A stretch of DNA of 35,488 nt from JBCDAP01 sp038747915 (lineage in GTDB: Bacteria; Planctomycetota; Phycisphaerae; Phycisphaerales; UBA1924): NCBI GenBank assembly GCA_038747915.1, contig JBCDJJ010000036.1, forward strand, positions 1 to 35,488. Direction: 5' to 3'. How positions within the stretch are numbered: the first letter of the stretch is position 1; each line of letters opens with the position of its first letter. The notes beneath the pieces were generated by a model. It saw only the letters and a list, made by a program, of their open reading frames with translations, was not told where the DNA came from and made no database searches. A program made the translations under genes and the position numbers. Positions 1 through 7,509 of this stretch are shown here, one piece after another.

Positions 1-2
1 GC

Positions 3-347
3 AACGCCCAGTTCTTCTATCAGATCTCGATCGATAACCTCTCGGGCACGGGGCTGAGCTTCGAGGACGGTGATCTGGTGTCGATGGATCTGTCGGGTGA
101 TGTCACCGTGTCACTCTTCCTGGCCTTCAACAATGCCACGCCGTTGGTCACCACCGCGGGCACGTTCACCGCATCCGGGCTTGACTACGCGTTCGATGTC
201 ACGGGCTCTGGCGGTTTCGGGCCGTTCAGCGGCACCAATATTCTCATGAACCGTGCCGGCACCGCCTCGGTGATCCCGGCGCCCGCCTCGTTGATGGCGT
301 TGGCCCCGGCCGGTGCCGCCGCACTCGGTCGCCGTCGCCGCCACTAA
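3..347 (+). CDS. C-terminal end of a PEP-CTERM-like surface protein (partial)
   Basis: The reading frame is open from the left window edge to TAA at 345-347, so only the last 114 residues are seen. The visible part is rich in Gly, Ser, Thr and Phe and looks like a beta-rich extracellular domain. It ends in a short sorting-like tail: a VIPAPAS motif, a hydrophobic Ala/Leu/Gly stretch and a final GRRRRH. That layout (Pro-rich motif, transmembrane stretch, Arg cluster) matches PEP-CTERM signals, which in bacteria are recognised by exosortases; the classic VPEP is VIPAP here. The protein is probably exported and processed at its C-terminus. The function of the ectodomain cannot be told. A strong hairpin follows the stop codon. 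Confidence 0.75.
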   Translation, partial: NAQFFYQISIDNLSGTGLSFEDGDLVSMDLSGDVTVSLFLAFNNATPLVTTAGTFTASGLDYAFDVTGSGGFGPFSGTNILMNRAGTASVIPAPASLMALAPAGAAALGRRRRH

Positions 348-374
348 GACCCAGCGTTCACCGCTGATCGATTG

Positions 375-397
375 CCGGCGGGCATCATGCCCGCCGG
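375..397 (+). terminator. GC-rich hairpin after the PEP-CTERM-like gene
   Basis: CCGGCGGGC (375-383) and GCCCGCCGG (389-397) form a perfect 9-bp stem around the loop ATCAT, 28 bases after the stop codon of the upstream gene and about 50 bases before the next start. The downstream sequence is only moderately T-rich (GACTTGTCTTCG), so this is a likely but not canonical intrinsic terminator. Confidence 0.6.
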
Positions 398-449
398 TGA
401 CTTGTCTTCGTACGCACATTACACACGACTCAAACGGAGAGCATTCGCC

Positions 450-1520
450 ATGACGCCACGCCTGCTCATCACGCTCGCCGGCGCAGCCTCGCTGCACCTG
501 GGCCTGAACGCCGAGAATGCCTCCATCCCTCTCACCGGCGATGACGCCGACGGCTACTTCGCGGTTGTTGGGCTCAACCAGGAGGGCAATCAAACGCTCG
601 CGGGCATCAGCCGCGACCCGTGCGATGTCAAGTTCTTCGATTACCCCGCGTACGTGAACCCGAACAACCCGAACAACATCTACATCATGTATGTGCAGCC
701 GTACCGCTTCGGGCTTGAGTACCCCATGGAACTACACCCCGTTTCGTTCGGTGAATTCGTGGAAGTCGGCGAGCTTCGTCCTGCTTCCGAAGCCGCCAAC
801 GAGGGTGTGACCTTCATCGAAGCCGTCTCCGAGGACGACGGATCCATCGTCGATGGCGAGCAGCGAAGGGACTTCTCCGACTTCAACACTGGCGCCATCG
901 AGTTCGATACCTCGATGCTCACCGGGGTCGGCACCGAGGTCATCGCACCCGAGGACATCACACTGATCCTTGACGGGACGGAGTTCAACGCGACCAACCG
1001 CAAGGAGTTACTCGTCGGGCCGGACCGGCCCCCCTTCGGCATCAACGGTCGCTCCAACCGAAACGAAGCGTTCTACGAGCTCGACATCGCCGCGACGAAC
1101 CTCGCCGGCGAAGGCCTTATCTTCCAGGGAGGCCTGCTCACATCAATCGACATCCAGGCAGATGCCATGGTGGGTGCCGCTGGTGGCGCACTCGGCGCCT
1201 CCGCCGACCTTCAGGCCGGCCTGACCTTTTTATGTGACCGCTTCGCCTACGATGCCGACGATCAAGTCTCATCGTTCTTTGCCAGCAACGTTCGACTCAT
1301 CCTCAACCGAGAAGGAACGATTGATGCAGTCGGAAGTTATGTGGTTCCCGGAACCTGCGCAGCGGACTTCAACGGGGACGACGCCGTCGATGCTGCCGAC
1401 GTCAACCAGGTCGTCGACGCGATCGAACTGCTGGGTGTTGAATACAACTGCGACGCCTTCTCCGACGCGTTCGATGTGGCGAGGTACCTCACCTTTGTGG
1501 CGCTCGGCTGTGTCAACTGA
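450..1520 (+). CDS. Exported protein of unknown function with dockerin-like C-terminus
   Basis: A 356-residue protein. The frame is open upstream to 372, but ATG 450 is preferred: it has CGGAGA at 435-440 with a 9-base spacer and gives a signal peptide (MTPRLLIT, then a hydrophobic Ala/Leu/Gly core). The middle of the protein (about residues 30-300) matches no family I recognise. Residues 303-355 (1356-1514) form a dockerin-like module: it opens with CAADFNGDD and the Ca-loop-like pattern D-x-N-x-D-x-x-x-D-x-x-D, has a second helix-forming half and ends in LGC followed by VN. Such modules mediate protein-protein attachment in cellulosome systems; their role in planctomycetes is not established. 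The next gene starts only 16 bases downstream. Confidence 0.8.
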   Translation: MTPRLLITLAGAASLHLGLNAENASIPLTGDDADGYFAVVGLNQEGNQTLAGISRDPCDVKFFDYPAYVNPNNPNNIYIMYVQPYRFGLEYPMELHPVSFGEFVEVGELRPASEAANEGVTFIEAVSEDDGSIVDGEQRRDFSDFNTGAIEFDTSMLTGVGTEVIAPEDITLILDGTEFNATNRKELLVGPDRPPFGINGRSNRNEAFYELDIAATNLAGEGLIFQGGLLTSIDIQADAMVGAAGGALGASADLQAGLTFLCDRFAYDADDQVSSFFASNVRLILNREGTIDAVGSYVVPGTCAADFNGDDAVDAADVNQVVDAIELLGVEYNCDAFSDAFDVARYLTFVALGCVN

Positions 1521-1536
1521 GCACGAGTCCCATTGC

Positions 1537-2445
1537 ATGCCCATCCCGGCATGCCGTCGAGTGTGGATCTCCTGCGCACCCGGCTTCACACTCATCGAGT
1601 TGCTCGTCGTCGTGGCGGTCATCTCGCTGCTGATCGGGCTGTTGGTCCCCGCGCTCGCCGCTGCCCGCGAGACCGCGAACGGCCTCGTCTGCCAATCGAA
1701 CATGCGGCAGATTGGTATCGGCTTCTATACTTACGCTACCGACTACGACGATCGGCTCGTCCCACATAGCTGGGCGGACGAGGAACTCGCCGATCTCTTT
1801 GGTTTTTTCAACACACGGCGGACGTGGTGTGTCGCTGAGATCGATGGTGATCCCGAAGAACTCTTCGCTGCGAGTTCCGTCGGTCGATATCTCGACAGCG
1901 TCGAGCAGATCGCCGGCTGCCCCAATTGGGATCCACCGGCGGAGTACCTGCAGGAGAACTTTTACGACAACGAGTTTGTGCATAACTACCCAGCCCTTGA
2001 CTACGGCTACAACGGAAAGATGCTGGGCATCCCGAGCCCGTTGCCGCAAGAGGGTCCAAGCCGCTGGATCCCGTTCCGCATCTCGGCGCTCAAGGGTCCC
2101 TCGACCACAATCATGCTCGCTGACCACGCGGTCTATGTCACTGATGCAACCGGCAACCTGATGTTCAGTGCGGAGTTCGAACTCCAGCCACCTGCGCCCG
2201 ATGATTACGGACCACGCGCGGCGTCGTCTGCCACGTCAGAGGGGGCAACCGTCCATGGTCGGCACCGCGACGGGCGAGCCAATGCCCTCTGGGTCGACGG
2301 GCACGTCTCCGAGCATGTTGTCCGTCTCGAGGAGTCGGCACCGGAAGAGCGAGAGTTCCAGCTCGGTGACATCTTCGAGGGCGACACGCCGACTAACGAT
2401 TGGTGGGACGGCGGTATCCGAAACCGTGACACCACCAGCGAGTGA
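1537..2445 (+). CDS. Prepilin-type N-terminal methylation domain protein with H-X10-DG motif
   Basis: A 302-residue protein. Start ATG 1537 places the type IV prepilin motif GFTLIELLVVVAVISLLIG about 15 residues from the N-terminus, as in prepilins cleaved between Gly and Phe by a PilD-type peptidase. The frame is open further upstream, but that stretch overlaps the previous gene; GTG 1510 is an alternative. The hydrophobic helix is followed by ARETANGLVCQSNMRQIG, typical of the large planctomycete/verrucomicrobial pseudopilin-like family. Near the C-terminus HRDGRANALWVDGHV gives the H-X10-DG signature of that family. The protein is probably inserted in the inner membrane and processed as a pseudopilin; no assembly genes lie in the window. 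It follows the dockerin-like gene closely and may be co-transcribed with it. Confidence 0.85.
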   Translation: MPIPACRRVWISCAPGFTLIELLVVVAVISLLIGLLVPALAAARETANGLVCQSNMRQIGIGFYTYATDYDDRLVPHSWADEELADLFGFFNTRRTWCVAEIDGDPEELFAASSVGRYLDSVEQIAGCPNWDPPAEYLQENFYDNEFVHNYPALDYGYNGKMLGIPSPLPQEGPSRWIPFRISALKGPSTTIMLADHAVYVTDATGNLMFSAEFELQPPAPDDYGPRAASSATSEGATVHGRHRDGRANALWVDGHVSEHVVRLEESAPEEREFQLGDIFEGDTPTNDWWDGGIRNRDTTSE

Positions 2446-2497
2446 TTGATCGACGACTGCAAGGCCGTCGCACCGGTTGACGATCGAGCCACCGAAC

Positions 2498-4648
2498 CTA
2501 CTCGGCGACCGTGGGTTTCACACTTGGTCCACACACCTCGAACCGCGTGGTGATGCCGGGGCCGGGTCCGGCTGGTGTTGGTGCCTGTCCAGCGACGATC
2601 ACGTCGTATGTGCCAGGATGTACGACGCGCTCGCCGGTCTCGCCTGCTTCAGCGAGTAACTTCGCGGGCACCTGGAACTCGACACGCGTTGTGTCGTTTG
2701 CGGGGATGCGCACCCGCTCGAAGCCCCGGAGCGATTGGCGTGGCGCGTGCTCGTCCGCATCGAGTCGCCGGGTGTACACCTGGACAACCTCGTCGCCGTC
2801 GCGATCGGACATGTTGGCCACCTCGGCTGTGACGGTCAGCACGCTATCCGCGTCGACGGCGGTCTCGTCGATCCACACGGCTCGGTACTCAAACTCGCTG
2901 TAGGAGAGGCCGAAGCCGAACGGGTACGCCGGTTCCGTTGTCGCGTACCGGTGTGTGCGACCGGCCATCGCGTAGTCCTCGAAGTCCGGAAGGTCATCGA
3001 CCGACTTGGGCCACGTGACCGGGAGACGGCCCGCGGGATTGGTGTCGCCGTAGAGCATCTCCGCGACGGCGCGCCCGCCTTCGCAGCCGGGGTAACCCAC
3101 CCAGACGATCGCATCGACACGTTCGGCGAGGTCGCCGAGGGCGATCGGTGAGCCGCTGAAGAGGACCAGGACGACACGCGCGCCCGTGCGGAGGATGTTG
3201 TTGATGCCCTCCACCTGCGAGTGTGGCAGTCTGATGTCTTCGCGGTCACCGGCGAGATGCGAGGCGAGGGCCTCGCCTTCCTCCCCCTCGAGCAGGATCG
3301 ACAGCCCCGCTGCGAAGATCGTGACATCGGCGTTCTCGGCCTCGTGGGGCGACCAGTCCACGGGGTTGGTGTTCGCCGTGTGAAGTTGGTACCCGTGTCG
3401 ATACTCAAGCGTGGCGCGCGCGGGGAGGCGATCGCACAGCCCTTCGGCGAGCGTGATCAGCGAGCGGCCCAGGCCGGAGTAGTTACCGAGCAGCGCGTCG
3501 ATGCTCGCGGCGTTCGGTCCGACAAGGAAGATACGCCGGAGGTCTTCTCGGAGTGGGAGGACTCCGTTGTTCTTGAGCAGCACGATGGACTCGCTCGCGG
3601 TCTCGAGCGCGAGGCGTCGGTGGGTGTCACACTCGGCGACATCCTCGGACGTTGAGGTGAAGGGCACGGACTCGGGATCGTCGAACTGACCGAGCTTGAT
3701 CCGCGTGCGCATGAGCCGGGTCACGCTGCGATCGATCGTCTCTTCGTCGACGAGCCCTTGGTCGATCGCACCGAGCAAGGCGCTGTACGCCTCGCCACAG
3801 TTGAGGTCACAGCCTTGGTTGATCGCGAGCGCCGCGGACTCCACGGCTGACTTCGTCACCTTGTGGTGGAGGTGGAAGTCCTTGATCGCCCAGCAGTCCG
3901 AGACGACGTGCCCCTCGAATCCCCACTGGTCGCGCAGGATGTCTCCGAGCAGGGTGGTGTGCGCGCAGGCCGGCTCGCCGTTGACTCGGTTGTACGCGCC
4001 CATGACCGACTCGACACCCTCGGCCACGAGCCGCTCGAATGCCGGGAGGTAGGTCTCCCAGAGATCGCGTGGGCCGACGTGCGCGTCGAACTCGTGTCGG
4101 AGTTCTTCGGGGCCGCTGTGGACTGCGAAGTGCTTGGCACAGGCAGCAACCTTCAAGTAGTTCGGGTGCTCGCCCTGGAGTCCCTTCACGAACTGGGTCG
4201 CGAGCTCGGCGGTGAGGAACGGGTCCTCCCCCCACGTTTCCTGACCGCGGCCCCAGCGTGGGTCACGAAAGATGTTGATGTTCGGCGTCCAGAACGTCAG
4301 CCCCTGGTACTGGCCGGTGTGGCCGCCGGTCTCGCGTGCTGTGGCGTGGTGCCGCGCTCTCGCTTCGGTGGCGATCGTGTCGGCAACGCGACGGGTGAGG
4401 TCTCGGTTGAACGACGCAGCGATCCCGATCGTCTGCGGAAAGACCGTGGCTCGGCCGGCGCGTGCGAGGCCGTGCAGGCACTCGTTCCACCAGTTGTACG
4501 CCGGGATGCCGAGCCGTTCGATCGCGGGCGCGGTGTAGAGGAGCTGCGAGACCTTCTCCCCGATCGTCATGCGGCCGACGAGTTCGCGAGATCGATCGTC
4601 GGTGGTGAGCCGGTCGGGGGCGTCGGTTGTGGACGGAAGCTCTGACAT
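2498..4648 (-). CDS. Glycoside hydrolase family 3 beta-xylosidase / beta-glucosidase
   Basis: A 716-residue GH3 enzyme that releases terminal beta-linked sugars from oligosaccharides. The N-terminal TIM-barrel domain shows YNWWNECLHGLARAG (51-65), WGRGQETWGEDP (131-142), KHFAVHSGPE (172-181) and the nucleophile Asp251 in VVSDCWAI. The SDC form of this motif and the YNWWNECLHG block are typical of GH3 beta-xylosidases. The alpha/beta sandwich and an fnIII-like domain (about 590-700) complete the usual architecture and length. ATG 4648 is a natural start. No signal peptide is visible, so the enzyme should act in the cytoplasm on imported oligosaccharides. It is divergent from the LacI-symporter-GH10 operon, with a palindrome close to its start codon. 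Xylose as the released sugar is inferred from motifs and context. Confidence 0.92.
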   Translation of the reverse strand: MSELPSTTDAPDRLTTDDRSRELVGRMTIGEKVSQLLYTAPAIERLGIPAYNWWNECLHGLARAGRATVFPQTIGIAASFNRDLTRRVADTIATEARARHHATARETGGHTGQYQGLTFWTPNINIFRDPRWGRGQETWGEDPFLTAELATQFVKGLQGEHPNYLKVAACAKHFAVHSGPEELRHEFDAHVGPRDLWETYLPAFERLVAEGVESVMGAYNRVNGEPACAHTTLLGDILRDQWGFEGHVVSDCWAIKDFHLHHKVTKSAVESAALAINQGCDLNCGEAYSALLGAIDQGLVDEETIDRSVTRLMRTRIKLGQFDDPESVPFTSTSEDVAECDTHRRLALETASESIVLLKNNGVLPLREDLRRIFLVGPNAASIDALLGNYSGLGRSLITLAEGLCDRLPARATLEYRHGYQLHTANTNPVDWSPHEAENADVTIFAAGLSILLEGEEGEALASHLAGDREDIRLPHSQVEGINNILRTGARVVLVLFSGSPIALGDLAERVDAIVWVGYPGCEGGRAVAEMLYGDTNPAGRLPVTWPKSVDDLPDFEDYAMAGRTHRYATTEPAYPFGFGLSYSEFEYRAVWIDETAVDADSVLTVTAEVANMSDRDGDEVVQVYTRRLDADEHAPRQSLRGFERVRIPANDTTRVEFQVPAKLLAEAGETGERVVHPGTYDVIVAGQAPTPAGPGPGITTRFEVCGPSVKPTVAE

Positions 4649-4662
4649 GCTGAGCGAAACCC

Positions 4663-4676
4663 TAACAGTATCGTTA
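4663..4676. promoter_or_regulatory. Palindromic operator candidate ahead of the GH3 gene
   Basis: TAACAGTATCGTTA is an imperfect 14-bp inverted repeat (5 of 7 positions match) lying 15 bases upstream of the GH3 start codon, between it and the divergent LacI gene. LacI-family proteins bind short even palindromes in such positions. No binding evidence is available. Confidence 0.35.
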
Positions 4677-4698
4677 CGAGACGTGCGGCCTCATGCAA

Positions 4699-4722
4699 CA
4701 ACATACCACGTGTTGAAACAAC
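4699..4722. promoter_or_regulatory. Overlapping inverted repeats in the GH3/LacI intergenic region
   Basis: CAACA-N7-TGTTG (4699-4715) overlaps a perfect GTTG-AAA-CAAC palindrome (4712-4722). Both lie in the 289-base region between the divergent GH3 and LacI genes, so they are candidate operators for the adjacent LacI regulator. This is seen only as symmetry in the sequence. Confidence 0.35.
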
Positions 4723-4865
4723 GATGACACCGGCGTACCGAGAAGTCGTGATCAGGTTGGAGTGTGCTCAGTCGGCTAAATTGCTGATTTGAGGGGATGA
4801 TCGCACCTTTCGATACCGGACTGCCGTGAGTCGATGGCAGCACGCGGATCGTCATATGGGACAGT

Positions 4866-4894
4866 TTGCAATTCGTTTCATTCTGTGCCATACT
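4866..4894 (+). promoter_or_regulatory. Sigma70-like promoter candidate for the LacI-symporter-GH10 operon
   Basis: TTGCAA (4866-4871) and CATACT (4889-4894) are separated by exactly 17 bases, and each matches the consensus at 4 of 6 positions. The expected start of transcription would leave a leader of about 35-40 bases before the GTG start codon. Confidence 0.35.
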
Positions 4895-4921
4895 CGTTGA
4901 GTCTTCGTGCCTGCGTCCGAC

Positions 4922-4929
4922 GGGGAGGA
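4922..4929 (+). promoter_or_regulatory. Ribosome binding site fixing the LacI GTG start
   Basis: GGGGAGGA lies 8 bases before GTG 4938. It decides against the longer open frame upstream, whose extra residues do not belong to a LacI helix-turn-helix domain. Confidence 0.7.
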
Positions 4930-4937
4930 CATTTCGC

Positions 4938-6005
4938 GTGCCCACAGTCCGCGACATCGCCGAAGCGACGGGGGTTTCACCGTCAACCGTCAGCCGGGCA
5001 CTGAACAACAGCCCTTCGGTCACCGAGTCGACCCGTCAGCGGGTGCTCTCTGCAGCGATCGCCGCGGGATGGAGGGAGACCGAGGCGGCGCCCGCGCCCA
5101 CTCCGATCGGCGTGATTTTCGCGGGCGAGGCGAGCGAGACGAGCCACTTTGACGGCGCGTTCCTCATGGGCTTGGTGTCGCAACTCGACGAGTTCGACAT
5201 GCAGTTGGTCGTCATGAACGGCCGGCAGCTCAAGCGCGAGCACACGGGCTCGCTCACCCAGATGCTCGAGCAGCGCGGCGTGCGTGGGCTGGTGGTCCGC
5301 ACGAACGAGCACAGCCGTACCGCCTCGCGCCTGTTGTCTGGGCTGAGCCTGCCGGTGGTGGTCGCTGCGGACCGCACCGAGCTGCCGGATATGGAGAGCA
5401 TCTACTCCGACTCCGGCCCTGCTTCGCGCGAGGCGATCGAGCATCTGATCAGCCTCGGGCACACCAAAGTCGCGGTGATCGTGGGCCGCGCGACCACGAC
5501 GGACCACACCGATCGCATCGACGCGTACCGAGCGGCGATGCGGGCGCACGGTCTGGAGCCGGGGGAACGCTTCCTCATGCACACACCGACGTCGGTGATC
5601 GGGGGCAAGTCGGCCCTGCTCCGATTGATCGCGATGCCGGATCGCCCGACAGCGGCCTTCGTGCTCGACCCGGTGGTCTCCGTTGGCATGCTGACCGCGG
5701 CTCAGGAGAACAGCGTGCGGGTGCCGGGGGATCTGTCTCTCGTCGGGTTCGACGACACGCATCTGCGCACGCTGACCTACCCACAGATGACGGCGGTGTG
5801 TCAAGACACGCGCGCCCTTGCTCGCCGGTGCTTGTCGCGGTTGCACGAACTGATCGCTGGTCCCGAGCACGCGTCACACGATGGGCCGGCAGCTCGATTA
5901 CAGACGTGGTTTGAGGTACACGGGACATCCGGATCTGCACCGGGTCACGAGCGCACCGGTGAGACCGTATCGACGATGGATCAGAGACTGAGAGCGGATC
6001 AGTGA
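4938..6005 (+). CDS. LacI-family transcriptional regulator without a recognisable hinge helix
   Basis: A 355-residue regulator. GTG 4938 starts the protein directly at the DNA-binding domain: TVRDIAEATGVSPSTVSRAL is a textbook LacI helix-turn-helix. The C-terminal two-thirds is a periplasmic-binding-protein-like sugar sensor, with GFDDTHLRTLTYPQMTAV near its end. Odd point: after the third helix the sequence runs AGWRETEAAPAPTPIGVIF straight into the sensor domain, so the usual YRPN-x-x-AR-x-L hinge segment, which inserts into the operator minor groove in LacI and PurR, is missing. The gene overlaps the symporter by 4 bases (GTGA). By position it should control the symporter-GH10 operon and the divergent GH3 gene in response to a xylan-derived sugar; this is inferred. 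Confidence 0.88.
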   Translation: MPTVRDIAEATGVSPSTVSRALNNSPSVTESTRQRVLSAAIAAGWRETEAAPAPTPIGVIFAGEASETSHFDGAFLMGLVSQLDEFDMQLVVMNGRQLKREHTGSLTQMLEQRGVRGLVVRTNEHSRTASRLLSGLSLPVVVAADRTELPDMESIYSDSGPASREAIEHLISLGHTKVAVIVGRATTTDHTDRIDAYRAAMRAHGLEPGERFLMHTPTSVIGGKSALLRLIAMPDRPTAAFVLDPVVSVGMLTAAQENSVRVPGDLSLVGFDDTHLRTLTYPQMTAVCQDTRALARRCLSRLHELIAGPEHASHDGPAARLQTWFEVHGTSGSAPGHERTGETVSTMDQRLRADQ

Positions 6006-7441
6006 TACCGAGCCAGCCGGTTCGACCCTTGGTCGCCGATGAAGATCGTGTGCCGTTCGGCAGGAAGCTGGCGTACGCGTTGGGCGGGCCGGTGGATATC
6101 TTCGCGGTGTGGGTGATGGTGAGCATCGCGTACCCGCTGTTCAACATGGAGCTGCAGATGCGGCCGCTCTATGTCGCGATCATCCTGATGTCGCTGCGTC
6201 TGTGGGACGGCATCATCGATCCGCTCATGGGTTGGGTCTCGGACAACGCGCGGACGCGCTGGGGGCGGCGCCGGCCATTCATCTTGGTCGGGGCGATCCT
6301 GGCGGGCGTGACCTACCCGCTGATCTGGCTCTTCCCTCAGGGGCTTAGCTCGGAAGGAGTGATGCTCTGGGTGATCGGGTTCGGCATCCTCTTCTATACC
6401 TGCTTCACGGTGTGGGCGATGCCCTACCAGAGCCTGCTGATGGAGATGACGCCGGACTACAACGAGCGGACGCGTGTCACCGAGGTCCGCGGGTACCTGC
6501 AGGCCCTCGCCGCGCTGGCCAATGGGTGGGTTTGGTGGATCACGCTCCACCACATCTTCCACGATCCGGCCACGGGCGAGGAGAGCACGCGGAGCGGCAT
6601 GCGATCGATCGGGATCGTGATCGGGATCATCATCATCGTGCTCGGTGTGATCCCCGCCCTCTTCGTGAAAGAGCGGTACTACGAGCACGCGCTGACACGC
6701 GATCAGCCGCGGGTCAACTTCTTCTCGAGCCTCGGGGCGACGCTGAGTAATCGTGCGTTCCTGATTCTCTGTCTGTTCACCATGCTCTTCCTGCTCGGCA
6801 CAGCGATCTTCGACAGCTACGGCCGCTACGTCGGGACGTACTTCGTGCTCGGCGGCGATTGGACCAAGAGCGCCGCGTTCGCTGGCTACGGAACCGTGAT
6901 CTACACGGTCATGAGCTTCCTCTTTATCCCCGTGTTTCGATACTTCTCGGAGCGCATCGGCAAAGATCGGTGCCTCACCTTGTCCGTATGGCTGGTGCTT
7001 GTTGCTGCGACAACCACCTGGTGGCTGTACACGCCGGCGTCTCCTTACCTCATGCTGGTGACGACGGTCTTCATCGGCGCGGGGTACGCGGGGCTCTGGC
7101 TCATGATCCCGTCGATGCAGATCGACATCGTCGATTCCGACGAGCTCAAGACGGGGGTGCGCCGAGAGGGCAGCTTCGCTTCGATCTTTTCGTGGGTCGT
7201 CAAGTTCAGTTTCTGTGTCGGGTTTCTCGTCTCCGGCCCGTTGCTCGAGATCACCGGCTTCAAGTCGGAGCTGGAGGGTGAGCAGCCCGAGGATGTGCTG
7301 CGGAACATGCGGATCGGGTACGTGGTGATCCCGACGGTGTCCCTCGTTGCGGCACTGCTGCTGCTGCGACTGTTTCCGATCACCCGGGAGCGAGCGGCTG
7401 AGATCCGCGCAGCGCTCGAGGCTCGCCGGGGAAAGGTGTAG
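6002..7441 (+). CDS. GPH-family (MFS) glycoside/pentoside symporter
   Basis: A 479-residue membrane protein with about 12 hydrophobic segments. The N-terminus (KLAYALGGPVDIFAVWVMV) and the block LRLWDGIIDPLMGWVSDNAR followed by TRWGRRRPFIL are hallmarks of the glycoside-pentoside-hexuronide:cation symporter family (MelB/XynB-like transporters); the WDGIIDP Asp residues correspond to cation-binding positions in MelB. It should import a glycoside or pentose across the inner membrane with a cation. GTG 6002 overlaps the TGA of the LacI gene (GTGA), which implies translational coupling. Flanked by LacI and GH10 and divergent from GH3, its likely cargo is xylo-oligosaccharide or xylose. No outer-membrane uptake gene is present. 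Confidence 0.9.
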   Translation: MIPSQPVRPLVADEDRVPFGRKLAYALGGPVDIFAVWVMVSIAYPLFNMELQMRPLYVAIILMSLRLWDGIIDPLMGWVSDNARTRWGRRRPFILVGAILAGVTYPLIWLFPQGLSSEGVMLWVIGFGILFYTCFTVWAMPYQSLLMEMTPDYNERTRVTEVRGYLQALAALANGWVWWITLHHIFHDPATGEESTRSGMRSIGIVIGIIIIVLGVIPALFVKERYYEHALTRDQPRVNFFSSLGATLSNRAFLILCLFTMLFLLGTAIFDSYGRYVGTYFVLGGDWTKSAAFAGYGTVIYTVMSFLFIPVFRYFSERIGKDRCLTLSVWLVLVAATTTWWLYTPASPYLMLVTTVFIGAGYAGLWLMIPSMQIDIVDSDELKTGVRREGSFASIFSWVVKFSFCVGFLVSGPLLEITGFKSELEGEQPEDVLRNMRIGYVVIPTVSLVAALLLLRLFPITRERAAEIRAALEARRGKV

Positions 7442-7509
7442 TGGGTGTCACCATGAGCCACCGAAACAGTCGCCCACGGCCCCCGCGCCGCGCTCGGGAG
7501 CGAGTCAAG

